Shown: positions 18,483 through 28,218, numbered from the stretch's first letter. The stretch: DNA of 64,000 nt from an uncultured Acetobacteroides sp. (GCF_963678165.1 NZ_OY782755.1:3415996-3479995), one strand, 5' to 3'. A program made the numbers and translations. The notes: generated by a model not told the origin, from the sequence alone.

Positions 18483-18511
18483 CAAAGTTAGCATTAATCG
18501 ATGTTCGCCAA
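18483..18511 (-). promoter_or_regulatory. Bacteroidota promoter of the glycoside hydrolase gene
   Basis: On the minus strand TAACTTTG (-7 at 18483-18490) matches TAnnTTTG, with TTG at 18509-18511, 18 bp upstream. The start codon follows at 18459. Confidence 0.6.
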
Positions 18512-18872
18512 CGACAGACAACCGCAGAGATGATAAAGGGCCAAGAATCGATGCTAAAGGTAGCCTTAGCCTATTTAAACGGAAGAAGCGGCACTACTCC
18601 CAAACATACCTCCATTCACCGTTAGCCTGCCGTCGCCAAACGGTGTGGAAGATGCCGGTAGTAACGGAAATGGCAAACCTAAGCCATCATTGCAGCTGCC
18701 CAAAGCCCCAAAGGTCTTCAAGGCCAATAAACCCGAGTGAAACACAGGTAAGTAAGACAAGGAAAATAAACAATCATGAAGGGGTTGAATGTAGGCTACA
18801 ACACGCATCTATTCCAGTTCCTTCAGTCAACCCTATTTGTTATAGAACCATACCTGCTCCAAGTAAAGAGAC
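18512..18872. other. Intergenic region with no recognised feature
   Basis: Open frames in this stretch and on to 19002 show no family resemblance; no repeat or RNA signal is seen apart from the terminator at 18873. Confidence 0.5.
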
Positions 18873-18902
18873 AAAAAAAGGGAGCCTTGATTCCAGACTC
18901 CC
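18873..18902 (-). terminator. Terminator of the nitroreductase/GT4 region
   Basis: On the minus strand GGGAGTCTGG...GGCTCCC forms a hairpin followed by seven T residues, about 100 bp after the nitroreductase stop codon. Confidence 0.75.
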
Positions 18903-19002
18903 ATACGGCATTTCAAAACATGTCTTCCTTAAAAATGGATCAAGTCTCAGATATCAGAGCTATCGTAGCAGACGATCTGAACTATTCCCTACTCGCCACT
19001 CC

Positions 19003-19755
19003 CTATTCACTGAATATATTGTTCATAAACCCCTGCTTCTTTAGCACATCGAGCAGCAGATTCGAGATAGCAACAAAGTCCTTTTTGGTGTAGCGGTTAT
19101 CGGTAAACACCTGCGCAAGCGTATCCTTGCCGTTCTCCTCAAGCAGCTTAAGGGTAAGCGGCTGGGTATCGCGCTCGGTATAAATTCTATCAATATCCTC
19201 AGGGGTATAGTCCCTATACACCTCGCGATGAACAACTGCTTCGAGTGGAAGCCTGTCTGTTAGCTCGGGCATCTCGCTAGGGTAGCCCATAACCACGGTT
19301 GTAATGGGAACCACACCCTTAGGCAGCTTTAGTATATCGATGATTCTATCGGCCGTGTAGGTTGTGGTGCCAAGGTAGCAAATTCCCAATCCCTGATTTT
19401 CTGCCTCTAGGCTCACATTTTGCGATGCCAGTAGCGCATCTATTGCTGCAACCACAAAACCATGAAAGTTGTCGTAGCCAGGAGCGGCCTTACGCTGCTC
19501 GCACCACTTGTTGAAGCGGTTAAAGTCGGCGCAGAAGGTCATCATAACCGGTGCCTTAGTGGCAGGCTGATTAAAGTGGCAGGCGTTAAGCGCCTCGCGG
19601 CACTCGCTGTCGGTGGTTACCACAATGCTGTACACCTGCATATTCCCGGTGGTCGATGCGCGTACACCAGCCTCCAGAATACGGATTAACTTCTCCTCCT
19701 CCACCTTTTGGTTGGTGAAGTTCCTTATCGAACGATGGGTAAATATGGTATTCAT
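19003..19755 (-). CDS. NfsA-like nitroreductase (FMN flavoprotein)
   Basis: A 250-residue cytoplasmic enzyme expected to reduce nitro- or quinone-like compounds with NAD(P)H and bound FMN. The N-terminus FTHRSIRNFTNQKV holds the conserved FMN-binding Arg pair; ASTTGNMQVYSIVV is the next FMN-contact region, and NQGLGICYLGTTTY plus VVPITTVVMGYPSE give the C-terminal phosphate and ring contacts. The 250-residue length, with the extra C-terminal helices, suits the NfsA/FRP group rather than the shorter NfnB group. It stands alone, 80 bp after the GT4 gene. The physiological substrate is unknown. Confidence 0.88.
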   Translation of the reverse strand: MNTIFTHRSIRNFTNQKVEEEKLIRILEAGVRASTTGNMQVYSIVVTTDSECREALNACHFNQPATKAPVMMTFCADFNRFNKWCEQRKAAPGYDNFHGFVVAAIDALLASQNVSLEAENQGLGICYLGTTTYTADRIIDILKLPKGVVPITTVVMGYPSEMPELTDRLPLEAVVHREVYRDYTPEDIDRIYTERDTQPLTLKLLEENGKDTLAQVFTDNRYTKKDFVAISNLLLDVLKKQGFMNNIFSE

Positions 19756-19835
19756 ACGTTTCTTTATTAGACGTTAGGGTTTAGACATTAGAAATTAGAC
19801 TAAAGTTTCATTCGAAGAAGAATAATCTAATCGCA

Positions 19836-20987
19836 TTACTTTATTGTCGCCTCATCAAATATTCTCAGAATCTCGTTAGCCATGCTGCCCCACGAGTACT
19901 TTACCTTTTCATTCTTTGCATTCTCCGACATCTCGGCTTCTCGCCCACTTTCGTAGAAATCGACAAGCGCATCGGCAATGGCAGGAATCTTAGGCTCCAC
20001 AACGTAGCCCACTCTTCCATCTGGAATAATCTCCGATAGCCCACCAACCTTGGTTACCAGCATGGGCTTATTAAAGTGGTATCCAATTTGGGTCACCCCG
20101 CTCTGCGTTGCATGCTTATACGGCTGCACCACGATATCGGCAGCACAGAAGTATCTTCCAACTTCGGGATCAGGGATGAAGATTGGGTAGAAGATAACCC
20201 TATCCTTTAGCTCAAGACGCTCCACCTGATCGTAGTATGGCTTTGGATCGGCATAAAACTCCCCAGCCACCAGCAACTTTAGCTTTCTGTTCTGCAAACG
20301 AGCATCTGCAAAGGCATCAAGCAGCCAATCCAACCCCTTGTAGTCGCGAACCAGCCCAAAGAAAAGCATATAGTCAAACGAAGGATCAAGATTCAGCAAC
20401 CTTTTTGCCTCATCTTTAGGAAGAATGGCTCCAAAGTTATCGAACAGCGGGTGATGGCAAAAGCCAACAGGACGCCTATAGCCAAGCGTTCCTAAATCCG
20501 TTCCAACGCTTTGCGACATTACCACAAAACCATGCGTAGAACCCAACCAAAACTTCGAAAGTAGCCTATCCCCTATTCTCTTCTCGTGCGGAATGATGTT
20601 GTCGGCCACCGAAACAACCTTGGTATGACCGTTACCCTTGGCAATTCGGGCTATCGTTCCAAAACAGGGAGCCATAAAGGGCAACCAGTAACGAATAAGA
20701 AGGATATCTGGCTTCCTTTTGCGGATTTTCATCCCAACATTAAGCCAGGTTAGCGGATTTATGGAGTTTACGGCAATGTCAATATCCAGTTCTTCAGGCT
20801 TAGGCTCCGTGGTGTACTGCGTTTTTCCAGGAAAAAGAAACGAAGGATACTGTAGGCTAAAGGTGTAAATCTTTACGCGATGCCCCATTCGCATAAGCTC
20901 CTGAGCCAACCTATCGTTATTGGCAGCAATACCCCCACGAAACGGATGAGCGGGTCCAACTATTACTATATCTAAAGGTTTCGTCAT
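19836..20987 (-). CDS. Glycosyltransferase family 4 (GT-B fold)
   Basis: A 383-residue product from the ATG at 20987 (MTKPLDIVIVGPAHPFRGG); the longer frame adds only eight unlikely residues. The N-terminal domain has the GPAHPFRGGIAANNDRLAQEL acceptor-side loop and the C-terminal domain (from about 190) has YMLFFGLVRDYKGLDWLLDAF, then the nucleotide-sugar region VVQPYKHATQSGVTQIGYHFNKP with the usual acidic/Gly-rich context. It would transfer a sugar from an activated donor, probably in the cytoplasm for glycan or glycolipid synthesis. It lies 63 bp after miaA on the same strand, probably co-transcribed, without other cell-surface glycan genes nearby. Confidence 0.85.
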   Translation of the reverse strand: MTKPLDIVIVGPAHPFRGGIAANNDRLAQELMRMGHRVKIYTFSLQYPSFLFPGKTQYTTEPKPEELDIDIAVNSINPLTWLNVGMKIRKRKPDILLIRYWLPFMAPCFGTIARIAKGNGHTKVVSVADNIIPHEKRIGDRLLSKFWLGSTHGFVVMSQSVGTDLGTLGYRRPVGFCHHPLFDNFGAILPKDEAKRLLNLDPSFDYMLFFGLVRDYKGLDWLLDAFADARLQNRKLKLLVAGEFYADPKPYYDQVERLELKDRVIFYPIFIPDPEVGRYFCAADIVVQPYKHATQSGVTQIGYHFNKPMLVTKVGGLSEIIPDGRVGYVVEPKIPAIADALVDFYESGREAEMSENAKNEKVKYSWGSMANEILRIFDEATIK

Positions 20988-21050
20988 GTTAAATCGTATG
21001 ATTGCCAGCAAAATTGGCTCTTTTTATTGAGATTGCGAAATGGGAATGCA

Positions 21051-21959
21051 TCAAGCTTTGCGTGCCGCTGCAACATGCGCCATTATCCCATCGAAATCGT
21101 TTGGAGAAAACCAGGCAATATCGCAGTAGCGGTTAAACCAGGTTATCTGTCGCTTGGCATACCTTCGAGAGTTCCTTTTGATGAGCTCAACTGCCTCTTC
21201 CATCGTTATTTTTCCATCGAAGTAGTCGAAAAGTTCACGATAGCCAACGGTGTTGAGCGCGTTTAGCTCGCGATGCTCGTACAGCGACCGTGCCTCTTCA
21301 AGCAATCCCTGCTCCATCATCATATCCACACGCTGATTTATGCGCTGGTAAAGTTCCTCCCTGTCGCGCTGCAAGCCAATCTTTACGATGTCGAAGTTGC
21401 GGGTCTTCTCAAAGTTTTTTCGGAGGGTGGAATATGGTACGCCAGCAATTATACATACTTCAAGCGCCCTAATTACCCGCTGATGGTTATTCAAATCGAT
21501 GGTATTATACGAATTCTCATCCAACCGCTTAAGCCAATCGGTTAGCGCAGCTATCCCCTCGTTCTTTAAGCGTTGCTTCAGCATCTCGCGAGTTTCGCTA
21601 TTGGTTGCGGGAATGGCATCAATACCCAAGCATACAGCATCGATGTACAAGCCAGACCCTCCCGATAGTACTACATAATCAACATCCAAGAAAAGCTTTT
21701 CGATAACCTCCACGGCATCGAACTCGTAACGACCTGCCGTATACGGTTCGTGAATTGAACGAGAACCAATAAAGTAGTGAGGTACTGCTGCCAACTGCTC
21801 GGGCTCAGGAACCGCAGTTCCTATTCTCATCTCCTTATATATTTGTCGCGAATCCGAAGAAACGATGGGGGCATTCAACGCCTTGGCAATGCTAATGCTC
21901 AAATCGGTTTTACCTACAGCCGTTGGCCCCATCAGCACAACCAGAGTCTTTTTACCCAT
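21051..21959 (-). CDS. miaA: tRNA dimethylallyltransferase
   Basis: The 302-residue enzyme adds an isoprenyl group to N6 of A37 in tRNAs that read codons starting with U. The P-loop GPTAVGKTDLSI is at residues 11-22, SSDSRQIYKEMRIGTA at about 34-49 provides the conserved Asp, and the fingers region HYFIGSRSIHEPYTAG and SGGSGLYIDAVC follow in order. The C-terminus NTVGYRELFDYFDGK and RRYAKRQITWFNR is standard. The start is 6 bp downstream of the preceding gene's stop. Together with the methylthiotransferase gene at the right edge, it is one of two tRNA-modification genes in the window. Confidence 0.97.
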   Translation of the reverse strand: MGKKTLVVLMGPTAVGKTDLSISIAKALNAPIVSSDSRQIYKEMRIGTAVPEPEQLAAVPHYFIGSRSIHEPYTAGRYEFDAVEVIEKLFLDVDYVVLSGGSGLYIDAVCLGIDAIPATNSETREMLKQRLKNEGIAALTDWLKRLDENSYNTIDLNNHQRVIRALEVCIIAGVPYSTLRKNFEKTRNFDIVKIGLQRDREELYQRINQRVDMMMEQGLLEEARSLYEHRELNALNTVGYRELFDYFDGKITMEEAVELIKRNSRRYAKRQITWFNRYCDIAWFSPNDFDGIMAHVAAARKA

Positions 21960-21964
21960 TAGCG

Positions 21965-22486
21965 CTAAAATTCATCATCCGACCGCTCGTTGTAATCCTC
22001 ATACGATTCGAAATCATCAAAGTCCTCCATCACATCATCGTAAATCGAAGAGTCTTCTTCGCTAACGTTCTCGATTTGCAAAGGAGGCTCACCCTCGGAA
22101 TAGGTTACAATAGGGTACTTCACGCCAACTTCGACCTTCTTATGCTCTAATACTTCAAGGAAGAGACTTCGGTCGCTATAAATATCAAACGTATAGAGCA
22201 ACCGCTGATTCTTCTCCTTCACCAGCTCTTTAAGCGTCATAACATCCATTGGAACTGGAGCGTCATCCATATCGTCAGCCTCTTCCCCCAGATCAAAAAG
22301 GGTGAACTCGCGTAGTTTATTCCACTCGTGATCGACAGCGAAGAACGATGCCATTTGAGAAGAATCGAAGTTCAAGTCAGACTGTATCAGCTGGTGAAGA
22401 TCAAAAAGGGTATTCTCTTCAGATATTTCGTAGTCACGAGCAAAGTTTTCCACATCTCCCGACAACGCCCTGAATTTAAAAACCAT
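21965..22486 (-). CDS. pRiA4b ORF-3-like protein
   Basis: A 173-residue acidic cytoplasmic protein (YKFRALSGDVENFARDYEI-like start). The core, LIQSDLNFDSSQMASFFAVDHEWNKL followed by KNQRLLYTFDIYSDRSLFLEV, is the plasmid pRiA4b ORF-3 fold, also seen as a passenger of IS1096. The C-terminal 40 residues are almost all Asp, Glu and Ser (EDSSIYDDVMEDFDDFESYE). It is the first gene of the miaA-GT4 transcription unit and has a match to the Bacteroidota promoter 30 bp upstream. Its function is unknown; chromosomal copies like this need not be mobile. Confidence 0.85.
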   Translation of the reverse strand: MVFKFRALSGDVENFARDYEISEENTLFDLHQLIQSDLNFDSSQMASFFAVDHEWNKLREFTLFDLGEEADDMDDAPVPMDVMTLKELVKEKNQRLLYTFDIYSDRSLFLEVLEHKKVEVGVKYPIVTYSEGEPPLQIENVSEEDSSIYDDVMEDFDDFESYEDYNERSDDEF

Positions 22487-22515
22487 ATAAAAGATTTTAG
22501 TCGTTAATTATTCCC

Positions 22516-22523
22516 CAAAAATA
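22516..22523 (-). promoter_or_regulatory. Promoter -7 element for the miaA operon
   Basis: TATTTTTG on the minus strand matches TAnnTTTG, 30 bp before the first start codon, with TTTG at 22540-22543 as a possible -33. Confidence 0.5.
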
Positions 22524-22622
22524 AAAAATATAGAATGAACAAAGCCACCATTTCAAGAGCTTTGTTTTATTAATGATTTTTGTACATTTAGAAGGATATA
22601 TACTAATAAAAAAAGATAGCAT

Positions 22623-23873
22623 ATGCGTGCAGGAGCATTTGTCCAAGAAAACCTCCGAATTTCATGGCTTTCAATAAAATCGAATCCGCTAAGAACTATT
22701 CTAACCATTGTTATCATTGCCATTGGGCTCATGGCTTTAGTAGGCATTACAACGGCTATCGATTCAATAAAAAGTTCAATTACAAGTACCTTATCAATGA
22801 TGGGGGCTAACTCCTTCACCATAACAAGCCGTGATTTCAACATACGAATAGGTGGAGATTCGAGGGGACGCGTAAGAAACAACCCTAACGTGTCCTACAA
22901 CGAAGCCCTAGAGTTCAAGTCAAGGTATGAGCTGCCATCGACCATAAGCATATACATGAGAATGGGTGGTGCAAAGATTGTCCGTGGGAATGGAAACGAA
23001 ACAAACCCAAACAACACCATAGTTTCTGCGGATGAAAATTACATTTCCAACTCAGGCTATGAGTTGGAAAAAGGAAGGGGAATCGTTCGATCGGAAGTTG
23101 AAAACCTAAACCACGTAGCCGTCATTGGGCAGGACATTGCAACTAAACTTTTCCCCAAGAAGAAAGACCCCACAGGGGAAATCATCAGCACAGTAGGTGG
23201 AAAGTATCGGGTAGTAGGTCTATTAAAGACTAAAGGAGGAATGATTGGAGGAGGAACCGATAGAATGGTAATTATCCCTGTCTCCCTAGGGAAAACACTA
23301 CGGGCACGCGAACAATCATCGTTTTACATTTTGGTATTGCCAAAAAATCCAATGCACTTTAAGGAAGCACCCAAACAAGCAGAGGGACTTTTCCGTGCCA
23401 TCCGAAAGCTCAAGGCAACAGACCCATCCGATTTCAATATCATAAAAAGTGATGCAATAGCAAAGGTGCTCATCGAGAATCTCAAGTACGTAACCTATGC
23501 AGCTACGCTCATCGGCTTCATCACCCTACTCGGGGCTGCAGTTGGCTTAATGAATATCATGCTTGTTGCTGTTGCCGAGAAAACACAGGAGATTGGAGTT
23601 CGAAAAGCCATAGGCGCAAAGTCAAAGAATATCAAGCAGCAGTTCCTTTTCGAGTCGATAATGATTTGTCAAATGGGAGGAGTTCTCGGTATTATTCTCG
23701 GTGTTTTACTAGGAAACGTCATATCATCGCTGATTGACAGCCCATTCATTATTCCTTGGGGATGGATTATTATTGGCATAGCCCTAAACTTTGGAGTTGG
23801 CCTTGCTTCAGGATACCTTCCTGCTGTTAAAGCGGCACGACTTGATCCGATTGAGGCACTTCGGTACGAATAG
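22623..23873 (+). CDS. MacB/FtsX-type ABC transporter permease
   Basis: A 416-residue inner-membrane protein. One transmembrane helix near residues 21-45 ([21 protein letters not shown]) is followed by a large periplasmic MacB-type core domain (about 50-280) and three C-terminal helices forming the FtsX domain ([23 protein letters not shown] onward). The cytoplasmic loop [20 protein letters not shown] is the coupling segment of this family. These mechanotransmission transporters work with a cytoplasmic ATPase to move lipoproteins, peptides or drugs from the periplasm. No ATPase gene is adjacent, so it must pair with a distant partner. Confidence 0.92.
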   Translation: MRAGAFVQENLRISWLSIKSNPLRTILTIVIIAIGLMALVGITTAIDSIKSSITSTLSMMGANSFTITSRDFNIRIGGDSRGRVRNNPNVSYNEALEFKSRYELPSTISIYMRMGGAKIVRGNGNETNPNNTIVSADENYISNSGYELEKGRGIVRSEVENLNHVAVIGQDIATKLFPKKKDPTGEIISTVGGKYRVVGLLKTKGGMIGGGTDRMVIIPVSLGKTLRAREQSSFYILVLPKNPMHFKEAPKQAEGLFRAIRKLKATDPSDFNIIKSDAIAKVLIENLKYVTYAATLIGFITLLGAAVGLMNIMLVAVAEKTQEIGVRKAIGAKSKNIKQQFLFESIMICQMGGVLGIILGVLLGNVISSLIDSPFIIPWGWIIIGIALNFGVGLASGYLPAVKAARLDPIEALRYE

Positions 23874-23904
23874 AGGAAATAAAATACAGAATGTTCAGAT
23901 AATA

Positions 23905-23935
23905 AAAAAGGCCGACTATAGTCGGCCTTAATTTA
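23905..23935. terminator. Bidirectional terminator between the permease gene and gapA
   Basis: AAGGCCGACTA/TAGTCGGCCTT is a perfect 22-bp palindrome with A-rich sequence before and T-rich sequence after, placed between two convergent genes. Confidence 0.8.
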
Positions 23936-23957
23936 TTTAATTTATATAGTACTTAAA

Positions 23958-24965
<1,008 letters not shown>

Positions 24966-25005
24966 TTAAATGTTATAATGAAATAAATTGCTGTTTATCG
25001 ATTCA

Positions 25006-25035
25006 CAAAGATAATAAAACTGAAGAATACATCAA
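25006..25035 (-). promoter_or_regulatory. Promoter of gapA
   Basis: Minus-strand TATCTTTG at 25006-25013 is an exact TAnnTTTG -7 element; TTG at 25033-25035 lies 19 bp upstream, the preferred spacing for the Bacteroidota housekeeping sigma factor. Confidence 0.75.
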
Positions 25036-25199
25036 TTCCCTTCCCACAGCCCAACAACAATAATAATACCTATACATAGTTTTATATTGTTGATTTTAAA
25101 ACCCTTAATCAATTCGAAACACAGCCTGTCATGTTAATCGCGAATCCCTTAAGGATTCGTAAGAACTCCCTAAAAAAAGTTAACCCTAGAATACAGCCA

Positions 25200-25316
25200 C
25201 TACCTCCTATTGGGAGATTGAGGGTATGCGGGACAACTTTTCTCAGAACTAGCACATGACGAAACTATTCCAGCCAAAACAACCAACGCTAGCAAAGCAA
25301 CTAGTAACTTCTTCAT
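25200..25316 (-). CDS. Very small lipoprotein (38 residues)
   Basis: The minus strand encodes a 38-residue protein beginning MKKLLVALLALVVLAG, with a lipobox ending in Cys at residue 21 (IVSSCASS) and a short mature part containing EKSCPAYPQSPNRR. An in-frame ATG three codons upstream (25325) is an alternative start. The basic-hydrophobic-Cys layout is a full lipoprotein signal, and I recall similar tiny lipoproteins with a CPAY motif being common in Bacteroidota. Its function is unknown. It is monocistronic between gapA and a GT2 gene and is below usual annotation length cut-offs. Confidence 0.75.
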   Translation of the reverse strand: MKKLLVALLALVVLAGIVSSCASSEKSCPAYPQSPNRR

Positions 25317-25518
25317 TATTATCATGTTTTAAATACAAAAGAATCACACAAATTGACACTGCGAATCTAGCATTTATCTGCTAATCTCTGAAATTTATCC
25401 CGTACTAATTTTACCAACGGAGACAAGAACCATCGAGTTAGACCAGCAAAGGATAGAAATGCAGCAGCGTTCTACCTACAAAGGAAAGTGATAGACCAAA
25501 GCAGCATCTACAAAAAAA

Positions 25519-25549
25519 AGAGCAAGTCTTGAATTCAAGAACTTGCTCT
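25519..25549. terminator. Terminator of the GT2 gene
   Basis: AGAGCAAGT/ACTTGCTCT with an inner CTTGAATTCAAG palindrome; an eight-base A/T run lies on each side, the minus-strand T-run serving the gene that ends at 25556. The interval 25317-25518 shows no other feature. Confidence 0.8.
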
Positions 25550-25555
25550 TTTTCT

Positions 25556-26512
25556 CTATACTCTTTTATCGATTTGATAGTTATTTCGCTCGCTAGAACT
25601 CCTTGACACCAACTCACCAAGGAAGCCGGTAAGGAAGAGCTGTGCTCCGATAATCACCAGCGTTAATGAAATGTAGAATAGAGGCTGTGCCGTAACCTCA
25701 CGCACTTTCATGTGGTTGGCCAAGTGGTAAATCTTTTCACCAATCATGAGCCCGGACAAAACTCCGCCTATTAAAAAGGTAATAATGCCTAGGGTTCCAA
25801 AAAAGTGCATTGGTTTTTTCCCAAACTTAGATACAAACACAACGGAAAGCAGATCGAGGAAGCCGTGAATGAAGCGTTCCCAGCCAAACTTCGTGACGCC
25901 ATACTTGCGAGCTTGGTGTTCTACTACTTTTTCTCCTATTTTCTTGAAGCCGGCCTGCTTGGCAAGAACAGGGATATAGCGGTGCATTTCGCCATAGACT
26001 TCTACGCTTTTCACAACCTTACGACGATACGCCTTAAGTCCGCAGTTGAAGTCGTTAAGCTTAATACCGCTTACAAAACGAGCGGTTGCATTGAAGAATT
26101 TGCTGGGGAGACGCTTCCCTATTGGGTCGTAGCGCTTCTGCTTCCAGCCTGACACGAGGTCGTACTTCTCTTCGACAATCATTCGGTAAAGTTCGGGGAT
26201 CTCGTTGGGGCTATCCTGCAAATCGGCATCCATTGTAATAACAACTTCGCCTTGGGCGGCGTCGAAACCGGAATATAGTGCAGCTGATTTCCCGTAGTTA
26301 CGAAGGAAACTGATTCCTTTTACAAACGGATACTTTGCTGCTAACTCCTCTACAATATCCCAAGAACGATCGGTGCTACCATCGTCGACCATAACAACCT
26401 CAAACGAAAAGCCGTTGGCTTTCATCACCCTATCAATCCACTCTACCAACTCGGGAATCGACTCCTCCTCGTTGTACAGCGGAACTACTACCGAAATATC
26501 TAACTTACTCAT
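25556..26512 (-). CDS. Family 2 glycosyltransferase, polyprenyl-phosphate type
   Basis: A 318-residue membrane-anchored enzyme. The GT-A domain (1-230) has VVPLYNEEESIPELV, the DDGSTDRSWDIV nucleotide site and the ITMDADLQDSPNEIP DxD-type metal site. Two C-terminal transmembrane helices (about 235-262 and 275-305) match the GtrB/ArnC/DPM1-like group that loads a sugar onto undecaprenyl phosphate. The gene lies 27 bp downstream of the DUF4199 gene and is probably co-transcribed with it. The sugar and final acceptor are not evident. Confidence 0.92.
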   Translation of the reverse strand: MSKLDISVVVPLYNEEESIPELVEWIDRVMKANGFSFEVVMVDDGSTDRSWDIVEELAAKYPFVKGISFLRNYGKSAALYSGFDAAQGEVVITMDADLQDSPNEIPELYRMIVEEKYDLVSGWKQKRYDPIGKRLPSKFFNATARFVSGIKLNDFNCGLKAYRRKVVKSVEVYGEMHRYIPVLAKQAGFKKIGEKVVEHQARKYGVTKFGWERFIHGFLDLLSVVFVSKFGKKPMHFFGTLGIITFLIGGVLSGLMIGEKIYHLANHMKVREVTAQPLFYISLTLVIIGAQLFLTGFLGELVSRSSSERNNYQIDKRV

Positions 26513-26539
26513 TATCCTTTATTTATCAAAAACAACCTG

Positions 26540-27076
26540 CTACTCGAACACAGGCTTATCTTTCTTGACAAAGATTGCAGTAATTAAACTAATTACCAAA
26601 CCAACAAGCGCATTACCGAGAAAACCTATGATGGCAATATAAAGTGGAGTTTGAAACTTTGAGGCCATTGCAATTGACTGTTCGACCTGAGAATCAGAGA
26701 GTCCTTTCTTCAATAGCATTTCGCGCTGAACATCGGCCATTTTTTCCATGTAGTTAGGTTCTATGACCGTTTGGAGAAGTACCATGAAGGCGATAGAGAG
26801 TACGCCTGCAAAGATATAGGTAAGCCAGCAGTAGATAAAAGCATTTCCATAGGTAATAAAACCACCACAAGCTGTTTTTCGATAGCTTAGGGCAAAATAG
26901 ACAAGAGCGGCAATTGATATGACCATACTCAGCACGCTTAACCAAACATTTCCCTTGTAAATATCACCTGTCATATAGGTTATTACTACAAATAGAATTG
27001 AGATTAAGCCTAAAATTGCTCCATTTGTTGCAGCGGACTTTAGCATTACTGATGAGGGATTTTTTTCGTCTTCCAT
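26540..27076 (-). CDS. DUF4199 membrane protein
   Basis: A 178-residue protein from the ATG at 27076 (MEDEKNPSSVMLKSAATNGA); the longer frame would overlap the promoter. Four hydrophobic helices can be traced: AILGLISILFVVITYMTG, LSVLSMVISIAALVYFAL, FIYCWLTYIFAGVLSIAFMV and IAIIGFLGNALVGLVISLIT. The acidic amphipathic loop between helices 3 and 4 (VIEPNYMEKMADVQREM) is typical of DUF4199, a Bacteroidota family of unknown role often next to GT2 genes, as here. Confidence 0.88.
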   Translation of the reverse strand: MEDEKNPSSVMLKSAATNGAILGLISILFVVITYMTGDIYKGNVWLSVLSMVISIAALVYFALSYRKTACGGFITYGNAFIYCWLTYIFAGVLSIAFMVLLQTVIEPNYMEKMADVQREMLLKKGLSDSQVEQSIAMASKFQTPLYIAIIGFLGNALVGLVISLITAIFVKKDKPVFE

Positions 27077-27106
27077 AACATGTTGTTTAATACGGTTAAT
27101 GATTGT

Positions 27107-27114
27107 CAAAGATA
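27107..27114 (-). promoter_or_regulatory. Promoter -7 element for the DUF4199-GT2 operon
   Basis: Minus-strand TATCTTTG, an exact TAnnTTTG match 31 bp before the DUF4199 start. No clear TTG is placed at -33. Confidence 0.5.
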
Positions 27115-27144
27115 AGAGATTTGGGGAATGCGCACGCATTTTAT

Positions 27145-27174
27145 TTGGCTTCTTCGGAAATTGTTGTACTTTTG
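27145..27174 (+). promoter_or_regulatory. Promoter of the SRP RNA gene
   Basis: TACTTTTG at 27167-27174 is an exact -7 element and TTG at 27145-27147 lies 19 bp upstream; the RNA begins a few bases downstream. Confidence 0.75.
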
Positions 27175-27177
27175 TGC

Positions 27178-27282
27178 CCGGGTAAGTCTTACACGACCAG
27201 CTCCTGCTGAATCCCCCCAGGACCGGAAGGTAGCAAGGGTAGGCGGTTGTAGCGGTGCGATGTAAGTAGCTTACCCTTTTTT
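27178..27282 (+). ncRNA. ffs: Signal recognition particle RNA (4.5S type)
   Basis: The ends GGGTAAG and CTTACCC pair (27180-27186 with 27270-27276) and the apical part carries the Ffh-binding asymmetric and symmetric loops in the form CCAGGACCGGAAGGTAGCAA with the GGAA tetraloop. This is the short bacterial SRP RNA that guides ribosomes making membrane proteins to FtsY. It ends in a T6 run, its own terminator. Confidence 0.95.
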
Positions 27283-27342
27283 GCGTTTATGCCCCAACAA
27301 AGCGCAAGGTCGAAAAAAGGCAACAGACTCGTCTAAAATAAA

Positions 27343-27370
27343 GAAGCCCCTTAGAGAAATCTTTGGGGCT
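27343..27370. terminator. Bidirectional terminator between SRP RNA and cobS
   Basis: AAGCCCC and GGGGCTT pair around a 14-nt A/T-rich loop; T-rich sequence follows on both strands. It would serve the cobS-like gene ending at 27391. Confidence 0.7.
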
Positions 27371-27390
27371 TTTACATTATATGCATGCTG

Positions 27391-28140
27391 CTAAATGTTC
27401 GGTATTGCAGATACTCCCAGATAGAACGCAATCAAGCAGAACTGCTGCGTTGCCAAGCACTCTTCGAAGTTTACGCCTCCCCTGAATCGTTTAAAGAAAA
27501 TCTGCATAATAATTCGGACTGCAATAAGAGGTGCTATTGCCACCCAAATCTTCAACCTAAGGGTTAGGAAGAAAGGGAGTAAGCCTGTGATAAGAACAAT
27601 GAGCCAACCATCTACGCCTAACTTACCAAAAGCAGGGGCTGCATCGTACCCCTCTTTAGGACGTAAGTACCGATTGGTGTCAATCAGGGTTATGGTCGCC
27701 AAACGCGAGAGGCTTTCGCCCGAAAGTATTAGCCAGGGAACTAGAGCAGGACTTAGCTCCTGAAGAATGGAAAACTGGAGTATCAGAGCCAGAGCAACGC
27801 CAAGAATGCCCTGGATTCCGATTTGCTTATCGGTGCGGTTCTTGATGTAGAAGCGCTGCCCGTGCCTTCCTCCGAGGTTGTCGAAGAAGTAGGCCAGCCC
27901 CCCCTCCTGTAAACCTCCTGTTAGGAAGATAGAGAACGTTAGGGTGATTGCTACCGTAACGGGCTGAGTGAAAAGATAGTCAACCAGGTAAAAGACGAGC
28001 GCGGTAAGACCTCCTACTACCCATCCAGCAATTGCATAATAGGGTGCCGTACGCCCATAATCGACATGGGAAATAGACATCCATCGGGCAATGGGAATTC
28101 GGGTGAACAAAGATATTGTTGCAGCTATTTTTCGGAACAT
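27391..28140 (-). CDS. cobS: CobS-like adenosylcobinamide-GDP ribazoletransferase with altered active-site motif
   Basis: A 249-residue polytopic membrane protein. It opens with the family's FTRIPI segment and keeps the APYYAIAGWVVGG helix, the GESLSRLATI segment and the six-helix layout of CobS, which joins adenosylcobinamide-GDP to alpha-ribazole in the last steps of B12 assembly. The usual acidic signature HxDGxADxxDG reads QEGGLAYFFDNLGG at residues 78-91: two of the three expected Asp are Gly80 and Tyr84, and the following MKDSRxG stretch reads IKNRTDKQIG. Either the protein has lost activity or it is a diverged relative. No other cob genes adjoin it, although B12 uptake genes start 1.4 kb away. 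Confidence 0.75.
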   Translation of the reverse strand: MFRKIAATISLFTRIPIARWMSISHVDYGRTAPYYAIAGWVVGGLTALVFYLVDYLFTQPVTVAITLTFSIFLTGGLQEGGLAYFFDNLGGRHGQRFYIKNRTDKQIGIQGILGVALALILQFSILQELSPALVPWLILSGESLSRLATITLIDTNRYLRPKEGYDAAPAFGKLGVDGWLIVLITGLLPFFLTLRLKIWVAIAPLIAVRIIMQIFFKRFRGGVNFEECLATQQFCLIAFYLGVSAIPNI

Positions 28141-28178
28141 GCTTAATGCTGGCTTTTGGCTTAGCCGTAATGGTCTTA

Positions 28179-28186
28179 CAAACTTA
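28179..28186 (-). promoter_or_regulatory. Possible promoter -7 element for cobS
   Basis: Minus-strand TAAGTTTG matches TAnnTTTG 39 bp before the cobS-like start, inside the gap after the S4 gene, allowing separate transcription. Confidence 0.4.
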
Positions 28187-28218
28187 TAAAATGAATAAAT
28201 AAGAATACAGCAATACCG

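Noticed and set aside
18388..19093. Open frames of 105-218 codons in the gap after the glycoside hydrolase
   Set aside because: They overlap the hydrolase or nitroreductase genes, the composition is unlike a protein, and a minus-strand terminator lies within.
21965..22486. Insertion sequence inferred from pRiA4b ORF-3-like gene
   Set aside because: No transposase or terminal inverted repeats are near; chromosomal stand-alone copies of this family are common.
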